NCBI RefSeq assembly: GCF_003259435.1
Contig: NZ_QLMA01000008.1
Span: 248,001 to 312,000, forward strand
DNA: 64,000 bases
Origin: Chitinophaga dinghuensis
GTDB taxonomy: Bacteria; Bacteroidota; Bacteroidia; Chitinophagales; Chitinophagaceae
Direction of reading: 5' to 3'
Positions 34,492 to 44,572 of this stretch are shown one piece after another. The notes below the pieces were generated by a model that ran no database searches, was not told the DNA's origin, and saw only the letters and a program-made list of their open reading frames with translations. The number at the start of each line of letters is the position of its first letter. Within the stretch, counting starts at the first letter, position 1. A program made the position numbers and the translations under genes.

Positions 34492-35779
34492 ACGCTACAC
34501 TGAAAACTGTTTGCCGGGGCGCCACTGTTTGCAGCCCAAAAGTAAACCCATGCTGCAAAAGAATTTCCTTCACCAGTGTGAGCCCTATCCCCTGCCCATC
34601 TTTCTTACTGCTAAAAAAGGGCGTAAACAATTGATCCGCCAATGCTTCCGGGATTCCCGGCCCATCATCTGTGATGGTTAAAAGACGCGTACTACCGTTC
34701 AGGGATATACGAATATTACCCTCCCGGCCAATAGATTCCGTGGCGTTGCGAACTACGTTGATCAGGGCCTGTTCCAGCAGTTGTTTATCTGCTGCAATGA
34801 GTAAGGGTTGCGGTGGTAAGGAAATATGCAATGTTATATTTCGCTCTGCTGCAACCGGCTGCATCAGTACCCCTACATGCTCCAGGAGCTGATTGATGTT
34901 TACTGACCGAAGCTGGGGAGATGGCAGTCTCACTACATCTGCAAAATTACGCATAAAGGAATTCAGGCTGTAATTACGGTCTATAGCCACTTGCAGACTA
35001 TCCATCATCAACTGACTGGCATGTCCGGACTGCATTTTCTGAACAGATTGCAGAATGGAGTTCACCGGGCCAATGGTATTATTCACCTCATGCGCCATCA
35101 TCCGTATCACCTTACCATAGGCTTTCTTTTCTGCGGCCAGTATGTCTGCCGTCAGTTCTTCCACCATCACGAAATGGCGGGGAAAACCACGATCTATGAA
35201 ATGCGATTTTTGAATTTTATAGGTAGAGACGCCGTTAATCGTGATAGTATGGGATTCTCCGGATTTAAGCGCCGCAATTTCCTGCCATACGGGATGCTTC
35301 AATTCCAGTATACTCCGTTTGTAAATAGCAGCTGCGGTGGTTTCCAGCAGTTGTAATGCCTTTGGATTCGCCTCCTGTACCTGGTCTTCAAAATCCAGGA
35401 TAATAATGCCCGTTGGGGTGGTATGGATTAATTTCTCCAGGAAAAAATGTTGTTGTTCCTGCTTGGTACGCTCTTTTCTCAGCTCATCAATCATCTGGTT
35501 ATATACTGTGATCAACCGGTCCATTTCCATTTGTCCGGTAGGACGGAACTTTACATTGAAATCTCTTTCGCGGATAGCATCTACTCCTCGCATGAGGAAG
35601 CCAAGTGGCCGTATCAACTGACCATAGAGACGCCATGCTATCCCTGCGGAACACAGTACAAATATTTCCGAAACGATGAACCATACCTTCTCCTGGCGGA
35701 AAACATGCCAGGCAAGTACCAATGCCAGCAGGTGAAGGATACTGATAAATAAGAGGTATTTAATCTTCAGTTTCATCAT
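34484..35779 (-). CDS. Sensor histidine kinase (NtrB/NtrY-like) of the exporter operon
   Basis: 431 residues. Two N-terminal membrane helices, a HAMP-like segment (MRGVDAIRERDFNVKFRPTG), a PAS domain (about 110-215), an H-box MMAHEVNNTIGPV near 228-240, and an HATPase with NVVRNATESIG (N-box), DDGPGIP and GQGIGLTLVKEI. It is the last gene of the seven-gene - strand operon and overlaps the upstream response regulator by 20 bp. Its 3' end overlaps the convergent hybrid regulator gene by 8 bp. It presumably senses envelope stress or a toxic substrate and phosphorylates the NtrC-type partner. Confidence 0.9.
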   Translation of the reverse strand: MMKLKIKYLLFISILHLLALVLAWHVFRQEKVWFIVSEIFVLCSAGIAWRLYGQLIRPLGFLMRGVDAIRERDFNVKFRPTGQMEMDRLITVYNQMIDELRKERTKQEQQHFFLEKLIHTTPTGIIILDFEDQVQEANPKALQLLETTAAAIYKRSILELKHPVWQEIAALKSGESHTITINGVSTYKIQKSHFIDRGFPRHFVMVEELTADILAAEKKAYGKVIRMMAHEVNNTIGPVNSILQSVQKMQSGHASQLMMDSLQVAIDRNYSLNSFMRNFADVVRLPSPQLRSVNINQLLEHVGVLMQPVAAERNITLHISLPPQPLLIAADKQLLEQALINVVRNATESIGREGNIRISLNGSTRLLTITDDGPGIPEALADQLFTPFFSSKKDGQGIGLTLVKEILLQHGFTFGLQTVAPRQTVFSVAFS

Positions 35780-37133
35780 AAGGAATGTTATACTTTTCTA
35801 ACCGGCGATACAAAGCACTCCTTGTGAGGCCCAGTGATGCCGCAGCTTTGGCCACTTTATTCCGATGGAATTCCATCGCGCGCCTGATCATCAATATTTC
35901 CATTTCTTCCAGGGTCAGCTCTCCTACTGCCGGTAGGGAACGGCCTGATTTATTTGCCGCAGTAGCGGATAACTGTGACTGAAAATCGGTTGTATCCAGC
36001 ATGTCATGGGGACTTAACAAAATGGTTCTTTCTACCAGGTTTTTAAACTGACGGATATTACCGGGAAATAATTGCTGACGCAGCCACTTCACCGCAGCAG
36101 CCGTCACTCCCAGCCCAGGACGACGATAAATCTCTTTCAGATTGGAAGTAAAGAAATCTAATAACAGGGGGATATCTGTTGGTCGTTCCCGCAATGCAGG
36201 CAATTTTACAGTGATCAGGTTAATTCGATATAACAGGTCTTCTCTAAAAAGTCCGTCTCGTACCATTTCTTCCAGATTACGATTGGTAGCGCATATGACG
36301 CGAACGTCCACCATTTTGGTGCGACTGCTACCCAACACTTCGTAGGTGCGGTCCTGTAATACCCGCAGGAGTTTTACCTGACTGGCAGGGTCCAGGTCTC
36401 CGATTTCATCCAGGAAGATGGTCCCTTTTGAGGCCATCTCAAATCGGCCCGTTCGGTCATTGCGGGCATCGGTGAAAGCGCCTTTCACATGGCCGAACAT
36501 TTCACTTTCGAAAAGTGTGGCGGAAATACCGCCCAGATTCACTTTCACGAAAGGTTTGCCATGACGGAGACTGTTCTGATGAATAGCTTCCGCGATCAAT
36601 TCCTTACCAGTGCCACTTTCACCGGTAATCAGTACCGGGGCATCTGTGGGGGCCACTCGCCCGATGGTTTCCAGGAGCTGTACCAGTTGTGGATCTTCCC
36701 CTATTATTTGACCAAATTGGAATCGCTCATTCAGTTCTTTGCGTGTATGCGATTCCGTGGGTGGTTCCTTCAACTGTAAGGCTGTCCGGATGGATTGCAG
36801 CAGGTAATCGTTGGTCCAGGGTTTATTGATAAAATCAGCGGCTCCCAGCTTCATGCCCTCCACAGCCAGTTGGATAGTAGCCCAGCCAGTGATCAGGATC
36901 ACCGGAATAGCGGGATAGTCTTCGCGGATCTCCCGAAGCAGGGCCAGTCCTTCCTTTCCGGAAGTTTCCAGACTGAAATTCATGTCCAGTATCACCAACG
37001 ACACCGGATGCAGCGCCAGCTTAAGCCGGGCTGCATCCGCAGTGTCTGCACTGACTACCGGAAAATGTTGCGTTTCCAGCATCAAATGCAATGAGGTTCT
37101 AACTGCTATATCATCATCAACAATCAGTATCAT
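35760..37133 (-). CDS. Sigma-54-dependent response regulator (NtrC family)
   Basis: 457 residues. A receiver domain (acidic pocket IVDDD, phospho-Asp in VILDMNFS, Thr in LITGWA and Lys in NKPW) is followed by an AAA+ sigma-54 interaction domain (GESGTGKEL, GAFTDA, FLDEIGDL). A C-terminal Fis-type HTH ends the protein (KVAKAAASLGLTRSALYRRL). The GAFTGA loop reads GAFTDA, a mild variation. It is encoded in the exporter operon just before its kinase, so it probably activates that operon from a sigma-54 promoter. Confidence 0.92.
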   Translation of the reverse strand: MILIVDDDIAVRTSLHLMLETQHFPVVSADTADAARLKLALHPVSLVILDMNFSLETSGKEGLALLREIREDYPAIPVILITGWATIQLAVEGMKLGAADFINKPWTNDYLLQSIRTALQLKEPPTESHTRKELNERFQFGQIIGEDPQLVQLLETIGRVAPTDAPVLITGESGTGKELIAEAIHQNSLRHGKPFVKVNLGGISATLFESEMFGHVKGAFTDARNDRTGRFEMASKGTIFLDEIGDLDPASQVKLLRVLQDRTYEVLGSSRTKMVDVRVICATNRNLEEMVRDGLFREDLLYRINLITVKLPALRERPTDIPLLLDFFTSNLKEIYRRPGLGVTAAAVKWLRQQLFPGNIRQFKNLVERTILLSPHDMLDTTDFQSQLSATAANKSGRSLPAVGELTLEEMEILMIRRAMEFHRNKVAKAAASLGLTRSALYRRLEKYNIPYDETED

Positions 37134-37141
37134 GTTTTCAA

Positions 37142-38326
37142 TTAATCTTCATGTAGCGCAGTAGCCGGGAATATGGCAGCTGCCTGTTTTCCTGGGTAAA
37201 TGGAACACAGCAATACCAGCAAATATATAAACAAAACGCTCAAAACCATGGCGATGATATAGGTACTGGAAGCGATATCGAACACATGTAATAACGGAAA
37301 CTGGACGGCAAAAAAACAGCCCAGCAATAATGCCAGTGTAGCGATCACCATAGACTCCCCGATTAACTGCTGGTTGACATTCATGCCGGTAGCGCCTATG
37401 GCCCTTCTAAGACCTATTTCGCCTTTACGTTTATTGATGTTATACCAGAGTACCCCGAAAGTACCGAGAGCCACATTGATGATGAGAAATGCACTCACGA
37501 TCAGCAGTATAATAACAGGAATAATAGCCAGCCGATCCATACTTCTATGTCTTTCATCCAGATGCTGTATTTCAATATTCACGCCTTTCAGCCAGGACAC
37601 CAGTTGTTTGTATACCTGTCCTTCAAAATTAGCATCATTGAATACAGCGGGACTCACCTTCATCAGTATGGTGGTATTCCGTTTCAAGGAGGAAGTATCC
37701 AAAGGAATGAAAACCGACTTCCCTGATTCCTGGAAATCTCCTCTGTATTTGGCCTCTTTCACAACACCCACCACCTTATATTCCGTATCATCCACTTTCA
37801 CCACCTGTCCTTCTGCATTTTTATCAGGAAACAATTCCTCTTTCAACGCGACGCCTATTACCGCAGGCGGGTATTTCCCGGCCATATCATCTTTGGTATA
37901 CCAACGCCCGCTCTCCATTTGCATACCTAACAGGGATGCATAGGTTTCTGTACCCTCGTAAATATCTGTATTCTCCGCATTTCTCTTATTAATTCCCACA
38001 GAGCTTCGGTGCATATTCGCAGAATAGGGCGTATTGTTGGAGACAAAAGAAACTTCTTCAATACCCTTCGTATTTTTCAACTGCTGATACATCATGGCAT
38101 AAAACTGTCGCAGCGAATCTATTTGTTTAGGCTTGGTTACATCATAATAGTTCACCTGCCAGATATTTCTGTCGTCAATACCTGCCGGCTTCATATAGTT
38201 ACGATAATAGTACACCAACATACTTGTCAGTGAGAATATAACGAGGAAGGAGACAAAAATTTCTACCACCAATAACAGATGATGTTTCTTTTTATTCCAT
38301 ATGAGTTTTAAAAGATGTCTGAACAT
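37142..38326 (-). CDS. MacB-type ABC permease (FtsX-like), second copy
   Basis: 394 residues. An N-terminal membrane helix (HHLLLVVEIFVSFLVIFSLT) precedes a large periplasmic MacB_PCD domain (about 45-260), then three C-terminal helices of the FtsX domain (KRKGEIGLRRAIGATG is the characteristic loop). It follows the other permease gene by 10 bp and precedes the response regulator by 8 bp. With the partner permease it should form the mechanotransmission core of a tripartite exporter. Confidence 0.88.
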   Translation of the reverse strand: MFRHLLKLIWNKKKHHLLLVVEIFVSFLVIFSLTSMLVYYYRNYMKPAGIDDRNIWQVNYYDVTKPKQIDSLRQFYAMMYQQLKNTKGIEEVSFVSNNTPYSANMHRSSVGINKRNAENTDIYEGTETYASLLGMQMESGRWYTKDDMAGKYPPAVIGVALKEELFPDKNAEGQVVKVDDTEYKVVGVVKEAKYRGDFQESGKSVFIPLDTSSLKRNTTILMKVSPAVFNDANFEGQVYKQLVSWLKGVNIEIQHLDERHRSMDRLAIIPVIILLIVSAFLIINVALGTFGVLWYNINKRKGEIGLRRAIGATGMNVNQQLIGESMVIATLALLLGCFFAVQFPLLHVFDIASSTYIIAMVLSVLFIYLLVLLCSIYPGKQAAAIFPATALHED

Positions 38327-38336
38327 AGTGATATTT

Positions 38337-39560
38337 TTAAGCTTTCAATGCCTTTATGATCGGGAATCTGGACATTCTCCATGCCGGGTATACGCCAGAC
38401 AGAAATCCAAATATCAGGCAGATCAGCAGTCCGGTAAACAATACGGTAAGATTCAGTGTCAGGTGCACATTCGTCAACAGGGCTGCGCCATTGAGTATCC
38501 AGAGGAAAAACTGCGCCAACAGTAAACCAAACAAACCGCCCAGCAGTGTAAGAATAATATTCTCTACTATAAACTGATAAACCAGCGTATTCGCGGTTGC
38601 TCCAAATGCTTTCCTGACGGCGATCTCAGAGGAACGTTCCATAATCCGGGTAATATTGATATTCACCAGGTTTACTACAGGCAACAATACAATCAGGAAT
38701 ACAAAAATACCGAGTGCGGTGTAGATCCAGGTTTTACTCTTTCCATCCTGATTACCTGCACGCATATACGCATCGAGGTATTCATCCGCATTACTCAACG
38801 TCTTTGTAAATCGTTTATCAGAATGTGGTAATCTGGCAATAATATCCTCATATTCCTTTTGTATCAGTGGCATGTCCGATTTACTGCGGGCCAGCAGTAC
38901 TGCATTCCAGGAACCAAAATAGGTTTGCTCATTCGGATTATCCTGCGATAAGGTATAGGGGATGTACATATCGCCATTCAACATATAGGCCGTTGCAGGC
39001 ACATTTTTAACGACGCCGGATATACGATATTTATCGTTACCTACTTCCAGGTATTTTCCCACAGCGGGTTCTCCGATACCGAAGTAAGCGTCGCTGAGGT
39101 CCTGGGAGATGACCGCCACTTTATCCAGACTATTTACTTGCTGGGCGGAAAAGGGCTTGCCCTGTAGGAAGTCAAACTCCATTATATCCCAGAAAACGCT
39201 GTTGACAAATTTGTAGTTAACGCTAATCTTTTTACCATTATGATATGCATTAGTCCCAATTTGCATGCTATGAAAAGCAATCGCAGCCGGCGTTTTCATG
39301 TGCAGTATATACTTATTCACATAGCCTAGTGAAAGCGCAGAACTACTGCGGGTACCTTTTCCCCTCTCTTCTATACCTGTGACGTATATGGAGCGGCTAC
39401 GTTTGGCATCAGGGTATTCATCATTGATAACCTTATCAAGGAATGAAGTCAGCACCAATAAGGTAGCCAACGTAAAACTGATACCAAAGAGACTGATAAA
39501 GGTGAAGAACTTCCGTCTTTTCAGTACTGCGATGGCTATTTTAAAATAATTTTTCAGCAT
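38337..39560 (-). CDS. MacB-type ABC permease (FtsX-like), first copy
   Basis: 407 residues with the same plan as the next gene: N-terminal helix, periplasmic domain (about 45-280), three C-terminal helices, and a cytoplasmic loop RSSEIAVRKAFGATANTLVY typical of FtsX-like permeases. The two permeases differ in sequence, so the transporter is probably a heterodimer. It starts 23 bp after the ATPase gene. Confidence 0.88.
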   Translation of the reverse strand: MLKNYFKIAIAVLKRRKFFTFISLFGISFTLATLLVLTSFLDKVINDEYPDAKRSRSIYVTGIEERGKGTRSSSALSLGYVNKYILHMKTPAAIAFHSMQIGTNAYHNGKKISVNYKFVNSVFWDIMEFDFLQGKPFSAQQVNSLDKVAVISQDLSDAYFGIGEPAVGKYLEVGNDKYRISGVVKNVPATAYMLNGDMYIPYTLSQDNPNEQTYFGSWNAVLLARSKSDMPLIQKEYEDIIARLPHSDKRFTKTLSNADEYLDAYMRAGNQDGKSKTWIYTALGIFVFLIVLLPVVNLVNINITRIMERSSEIAVRKAFGATANTLVYQFIVENIILTLLGGLFGLLLAQFFLWILNGAALLTNVHLTLNLTVLFTGLLICLIFGFLSGVYPAWRMSRFPIIKALKA

Positions 39561-39583
39561 CTGTTAAAATTATGATCAAGTGA

Positions 39584-40249
39584 TTACTGTACCTGTGCTC
39601 CATCGAAGAGTCGTACCAGGCGATGCGTTTTTCTTGCCATCTGTTCATCATGCGTTACCATGACGATAGTGGTTTTATCCTGTTGATTCAATTGAATCAG
39701 GATATCCATGACTTCATTACCCATGGCGCTGTCCAGGTTACCGGTCGGCTCATCTGCCAGGATAATTTCCGGTTCTCCTACGATTGCGCGGGCAATGGCC
39801 ACTCTTTGTTTTTGTCCGCCGGATAACTGGGTAGGGAAATGGCGCAAACGATTGCTGAGTCCCACTTTTTCCAGGGCGGCGGTGGCCAGGCGGCGGCGTT
39901 CTTTTGCATTCACTTTTCTGTAGAGCAGGGGTAGTTCTACATTATCCAGTACATTCAGGTCGTTGATAAGATGGTAGCTTTGGAAGATAAAACCCAGTCG
40001 TTTATTACGGAATCCTGCCAGTTCCTTATCGGACAACTTCGTAACGGTATGTCCGTCTATATGGAGTTGCCCGTTGGAGGGTTCATCCAGGAGACCCATA
40101 ATATTCAGTAAAGTACTTTTACCACAGCCGGAAGGTCCCATGATGGAAAGGAATTCCCCTTTGGCCACATGGAGGTTGATGCCATTCAGGGCCAGCGTTT
40201 CGATGGTGTCGGTACGATATACCTTTTCGATGTTTTGCAGCTTGATCAT
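39584..40249 (-). CDS. MacB/LolD-type ABC ATPase
   Basis: 221 residues, a complete single nucleotide-binding domain: Walker A GPSGCGKSTLLN, Q-loop FQSYHLIND, signature LSGGQKQRVAIARAIVG, Walker B IILADEPTGNLD, H-loop VTHDEQMA. The LADEPTGNLD form is usual for MacB/LolD/FtsE ATPases. It lies between the outer membrane channel gene and the permeases, 8 bp after the former. Confidence 0.93.
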   Translation of the reverse strand: MIKLQNIEKVYRTDTIETLALNGINLHVAKGEFLSIMGPSGCGKSTLLNIMGLLDEPSNGQLHIDGHTVTKLSDKELAGFRNKRLGFIFQSYHLINDLNVLDNVELPLLYRKVNAKERRRLATAALEKVGLSNRLRHFPTQLSGGQKQRVAIARAIVGEPEIILADEPTGNLDSAMGNEVMDILIQLNQQDKTTIVMVTHDEQMARKTHRLVRLFDGAQVQ

Positions 40250-40257
40250 GACGTAAG

Positions 40258-41730
40258 TTATTTATAATCTATTTTTTTATCCAGTTGAAAATCATATAGT
40301 GACAAATAGCGGAGTTCATACCAGGCCGACCAATAGTCCCGCAACGCAGCGATGTAGTCCCGGCGGGCCTGATCCTTTTCCTGGAAGGCGATGCTCAGGT
40401 CGGTAATACTCAGGTTCCCGAGTACATATCTTTCCCGGGAGATATCCGATTTTTCGCTGGCAATACTGTCTGCATTAAGCGTCAGTTGCAGCTGGTCTTT
40501 CATCAGGTCGAAGAGCGTCACCTGGGTAACAATTTGCTGTACAAACAGTTGTTTATCCTGTTCTACTGCATATTCGGTGAACTGCATATTGGCCCGGGCG
40601 GTGCGGGTACGGGATTTGGAACGGCCCCAGTCGAGTATAGGCACCGTGAATTCCAGTTGTACCAGTTGCTGATCCTGTGGATTTTGGTACACTTTCGAAA
40701 ACGTGGCAGCACTCTTGGAATATCCGAGTCGCGCCGTGAGCATGGCATTGATGCCATTATCTCCTTTGGCTTTAGCAACATCCCGCTTCGCTTCCGCCAG
40801 TCTGCGGGAAAAGGCAATGGCGTCAGAGCGGTTCGCATAGGCTTCAGACAGCACCTTATCTGTTGGCACTTTTACGTTGATGACCGATGCTGGCAAATCC
40901 AGGCGGATATAACTCACCTGGTCCAATCCGGTGAAGGTGCGTAGATTCAGCGTGGCAATCTGAAGATCGCGGGTAGCAATGCCTACTGCTTTGCTGGATT
41001 TCAGTTGTTCCAGTTTCAGTTGCAGGATCTCATTGCGGGAAATCTTTCCCAGCTCCAGTTTGACAGTTGCCACTTCCTGGATACGGATAGTATTGGCAAG
41101 GTTGGTAGTTGCTGTTTGCAGATTCACCTGCGCCAGCAGCAGATCAAAGAAATAACCGGTGGCGGTAATGGCCACTTGTTCCATCGCTTCGATGTAGGCC
41201 TGTCTGCTTTCATAGTATTTCAGCGGCTCAATTTTCTTATTCCATTTTAAAGCATTGAATTGCCACAAGGGTTGGCTATAACCTATACCATAAGGAGAGC
41301 CATTGTACAAGGTATTTTTGCGGTCAAAATCGTCGAAGCGCTGCATATTAGTGCTGCCGAAGATAGTGCCCCCTGTGGCGGCAATGCTTTGCGTGAAGGA
41401 GAGATCTAACGTTGAATTATTATTATGAACTGGCTGAAACAAGATGGTACCATCTGGCTGTTGTACCTGGTTAAATGATTTTGTATAACCAGGGAGAATG
41501 CCTGTCAGCGAGAGCTGCGGTTGGTAATTAGAACGGAAACTGCGGTATTGCCAATACTTTGTTTCTTTTACAGTGGATGCCTGCTTGGAAGCAATGGATT
41601 TTTCCTTTGCCAGTGCAATTACTTCTGGTAATGTCAGTGTAACCGTATCCGTAGTTTGCGCTGCCAGCAGCATCGGCAACAGCAGTAGCGCCGCCAATAA
41701 TGTTATCTGATATTTTATGGTAGATGACAT
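40258..41730 (-). CDS. TolC-family outer membrane efflux protein
   Basis: 490 residues with a signal peptide (ITLLAALLLLPMLLAAQ) and two homologous helical-barrel repeats typical of TolC/OEP proteins (EVIALAKEKSIASKQASTVK and later VPILDWGRSKSRTRTARANM). The C-terminal repeat ends with SIAFQEKDQARRDYIAALRD. It provides the outer membrane channel for the exporter; the adaptor gene is 9 bp upstream. Confidence 0.9.
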   Translation of the reverse strand: MSSTIKYQITLLAALLLLPMLLAAQTTDTVTLTLPEVIALAKEKSIASKQASTVKETKYWQYRSFRSNYQPQLSLTGILPGYTKSFNQVQQPDGTILFQPVHNNNSTLDLSFTQSIAATGGTIFGSTNMQRFDDFDRKNTLYNGSPYGIGYSQPLWQFNALKWNKKIEPLKYYESRQAYIEAMEQVAITATGYFFDLLLAQVNLQTATTNLANTIRIQEVATVKLELGKISRNEILQLKLEQLKSSKAVGIATRDLQIATLNLRTFTGLDQVSYIRLDLPASVINVKVPTDKVLSEAYANRSDAIAFSRRLAEAKRDVAKAKGDNGINAMLTARLGYSKSAATFSKVYQNPQDQQLVQLEFTVPILDWGRSKSRTRTARANMQFTEYAVEQDKQLFVQQIVTQVTLFDLMKDQLQLTLNADSIASEKSDISRERYVLGNLSITDLSIAFQEKDQARRDYIAALRDYWSAWYELRYLSLYDFQLDKKIDYK

Positions 41731-41739
41731 ACGGCGCTG

Positions 41740-42987
41740 TTAATGGTTGATAGTGATTTCTTCGGTATGGTTGTAGTCTTTCATATCTGAAACAATCACT
41801 TCTTCACCCGGCCGCAGGCCGGAAGTGATCTCTACAAATCCGAAGTTGGACAAGCCCACATTGATTTTCCTTTTGATGGCTTTATTATCCTTTATTACAA
41901 AGAGTTCTTGTACGCTGGCGCCTCTGAAAGCCGCGCCATTAGCCACCCTTACCACGTCGTTATGCTGATTGGTGACTACGTAGATATCCAGTTTCATATT
42001 CGGACGCAGGAGTTTATTATTCCTGTCGCTGAGTTGCACATCAAAAGAGACGATGTTATTTTCCACTGCCGGATGGATATTGGAGATAGTTCCTCTTACA
42101 TAAGTTTCATTCAGATTGATAATAACGGGCAAGCCGGTATGTAACTGATCGGCATAGGAATCAGAGATACTGCCATTTATTTTGAAGCTGCCCAGATCGG
42201 CAATGCGGGCCAGCGCATCTCCTTCTCTCACGGCAGCGCCTATATTTTTATTGATCCAGGTAACTACTCCTGCTCTGCTGGCCACTACATCGGCCTGTTG
42301 CAGTTTACGCTCCAGTTCTCTCAGCTCATTTTCCTGGATTTTAGCGGCGATTTCCGTTTCATGAATATCCAACTGCATGGTTTGTTGCTTGCTGTTGATC
42401 TCATTTTCCAGTCGCGCCTTTTCCTCTTTGGCGACCTGCAAATTCATGGTGGCCTGTTCTATATCTTCGCGGGTGCCTCCTCCTGCTTTGTACAGGCGCT
42501 TTGCATTTTCAACAGCTGCCTCAAGACTGTTAATCTGTAATTGTTTAACCTTGTTACCCGATTGCAGATCGTAAAAGCTGCTACCCAGATCGAGTTTCAT
42601 CTTCCGGATATTATTCTTTTTCAGCTCCAGCTGGAATTTCAGATTCTGGTATTGGAGCTGGGTGGCAGATTTATCCAGTAACAGTACGGATTGTCCTTTG
42701 GCGACGGCACTTCCGGCATCCAGCAACACTTGCTGCACAGAAGCCTGGACAGAACTGGTAATCAGTTCCTCAAATTCGGGCACCACTGTACCAGAGGCGG
42801 TGAGGGTATTTTCTACATTGCCCTTTTCCACCACTGCCGTGGTGAAGGCTTGTCTGTTGAGACTCGGTTTGAATACCTTCCGGAGAAAAAATGCCGCGAC
42901 TACTGTTAATACCAGTATCGATAAAATGAGAAGGTATCGTTTCTTCCTGTTATGGGATAATTCCTGGGGGCTGATCGCCTTGTCCAT
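41740..42987 (-). CDS. HlyD/MacA-type periplasmic adaptor
   Basis: 415 residues. One N-terminal membrane helix (YLLILSILVLTVVAAFFL), a barrel-sandwich segment (SGTVVPEFEELITSSVQASV), a long coiled-coil hairpin (about 110-230, ending RELERKLQQADVVASRAGVV) and beta-barrel plus membrane-proximal domains. It is the first gene of the seven-gene operon that also has TolC, ATPase, two permeases, regulator and kinase, which together make a MacAB-TolC-like exporter for peptides, antibiotics or lipids. The substrate is unknown. Confidence 0.9.
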   Translation of the reverse strand: MDKAISPQELSHNRKKRYLLILSILVLTVVAAFFLRKVFKPSLNRQAFTTAVVEKGNVENTLTASGTVVPEFEELITSSVQASVQQVLLDAGSAVAKGQSVLLLDKSATQLQYQNLKFQLELKKNNIRKMKLDLGSSFYDLQSGNKVKQLQINSLEAAVENAKRLYKAGGGTREDIEQATMNLQVAKEEKARLENEINSKQQTMQLDIHETEIAAKIQENELRELERKLQQADVVASRAGVVTWINKNIGAAVREGDALARIADLGSFKINGSISDSYADQLHTGLPVIINLNETYVRGTISNIHPAVENNIVSFDVQLSDRNNKLLRPNMKLDIYVVTNQHNDVVRVANGAAFRGASVQELFVIKDNKAIKRKINVGLSNFGFVEITSGLRPGEEVIVSDMKDYNHTEEITINH

Positions 42988-43117
42988 CTGCTTCGTTTTG
43001 CAGATAGATTATCCAATTGGAATGCCATGAAGGAATCCAGTAAAATCAAGGGTTTGGCAGGAATGGTCTGGGAAAAAGTTGTCCGATTCCGGACAAACGG
43101 TTTGAAATTGGGAAGAA

Positions 43118-43498
43118 TTACTGTAGCGTATTATAGGCCAGTCGCATGAATTTTTTCACTTCCGCATTTACATCCTCGTTATTATACATTCTGAAATGAT
43201 GATTGAATTGCTGACTTCCAGGTATCTGCCCCATTTTTATAAAACATAGATTATCCGGATACAGCTGTTTAAAAGGGAAGACAACGTGTATGAAGTTTTT
43301 GCCGAACTGGCTTACCCAGGCAATGCGCCTGCTGTCTGGAGTTCCGGCGGTAATGGCAATCATGGTTTTGGTAGGAAATAAACTGATGGGCCCGCAGGTT
43401 TCAAACTGGGACATGAAATGATTGAACAAACCTTTGGTTATATCCGATTTTCCGGCAAAAAAGTGAGCAATCTGGGGATTTTCAATGATATAGTCCAT
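43118..43498 (-). CDS. Small conserved protein, DUF5655-like
   Basis: 126 residues from the ATG at 43498 (MDYIIENPQIAHFFAGKSDI); codons upstream of it to 43612 are judged untranslated. The pattern (FFAGKSDITKGLFNHFMSQF, then an alternating strand MIAITA and NFIHVVF, ending EDVNAEVKKFMRLAYNTL) fits small proteins of the DUF5655 type, but this is a weak call. There is no signal peptide or membrane segment. It stands alone between the exporter operon and the AraC gene. The 243 bp upstream to the AraC stop hold nothing I can support. Confidence 0.55.
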   Translation of the reverse strand: MDYIIENPQIAHFFAGKSDITKGLFNHFMSQFETCGPISLFPTKTMIAITAGTPDSRRIAWVSQFGKNFIHVVFPFKQLYPDNLCFIKMGQIPGSQQFNHHFRMYNNEDVNAEVKKFMRLAYNTLQ

Positions 43499-43741
43499 GA
43501 CAGTAATACTATTAAACGTAAAAATACCGGCAATCACTGCCCCGGAGGTCAGATATTTGCCAGCATTAAAACTACTATTAAGGACTGAATTTCGAGCATT
43601 TGAGGAAAACAAACAACCGGATTGGAGTATTTTCTCCTGAGGGCTTTCCGAATGGCGAAAGGAAAGATGTTGTCTGTGTTGAGTTCAAAGTTATCAAGTC
43701 GGCCCATTAACGAATAGTACAAATCCGACATTTTTTCAAGA

Positions 43742-44572
43742 TCAGGTCATAATTGAGTGTAAACGCACCGTATTTTTTAACTCCTCCTGGGAAATGATGG
43801 AAGGCGTTATCCCTGCAAATTCTTTGAAGTCGCGTATAAAGTGCATCTGATCATAATAACCGCTCATATGTGCAATGTCTGTCCAGGTCGTGTCGGGGAA
43901 GTTCTCTTTCAGCTGATAGGCCTTACAGAAACGGATCAGTCGCGCATATCGTTTGGGCGACATCCCTGTGCGTTGTACTACATTCCTTTCAAACTGACGT
44001 AGGCTAATATTTGCATCAGACGCCATTCTTTCAATGGAGATATTGCCGGAATGGTTAATCAGATGTTCGATTACAAAGTCGACCGAATTGGATGGTTTCA
44101 ACCGGGCCAGCTTCATCAGCAACCAGTTTTCGACGATTTGCACCATTTTATCCCAGTTTTGGGTATTTTCTTTGAGTTGACAGTTGATATCTTCTATCTC
44201 GCTGCCCAGGAACATACGGGTATCAAAGTCCTGTTCATGGAGTTCTGTCATGTGAATATTCAGGAGGCGGAAGAGTCCTCCGGGCTTAAAGGCTACTCCC
44301 AGCGCCAGGTGCTTGCGTCCCATATCCAGCCAAACGGCTTTTTCGAGTGGTCCTACGGTAAGACTGACCGATTTCTCCACAAACTCATTCGAATAAACGC
44401 GTTGCACTTTCACTGGATCTTCCACATAGAACATAATGTAACGCTGATAAGAGGGCACAAAACGATACATATTGGATAATCCGGATTCCTCGCTGAAATC
44501 AGTCCCATACACTCCGATATTGTGCACAAACTCATGGAGAGCGGGATGCGGCTGGTAAACTTTAGCTTTCAT
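43742..44572 (-). CDS. AraC-family transcriptional regulator
   Basis: 276 residues from the ATG at 44572. The N-terminal ~150 residues (YQPHPALHEFVHNIGVYGTD, then KAVWLDMGRKHLALGVAFKP) are a cupin-like sensing domain of the DUF6597 type. The C-terminal ~100 residues hold the two AraC HTH motifs (ISIERMASDANISLRQFERN and TWTDIAHMSGYYDQMHFIRD, with FKEFAGITPS). The ligand and targets are not evident; the nearest operon on its strand is the exporter. Confidence 0.88.
   Translation of the reverse strand: MKAKVYQPHPALHEFVHNIGVYGTDFSEESGLSNMYRFVPSYQRYIMFYVEDPVKVQRVYSNEFVEKSVSLTVGPLEKAVWLDMGRKHLALGVAFKPGGLFRLLNIHMTELHEQDFDTRMFLGSEIEDINCQLKENTQNWDKMVQIVENWLLMKLARLKPSNSVDFVIEHLINHSGNISIERMASDANISLRQFERNVVQRTGMSPKRYARLIRFCKAYQLKENFPDTTWTDIAHMSGYYDQMHFIRDFKEFAGITPSIISQEELKNTVRLHSIMT

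Noticed and set aside
43549..43731. 60-codon ORF upstream of the DUF5655-like gene
   Set aside because: No protein-like features; out of frame with the neighbouring gene.
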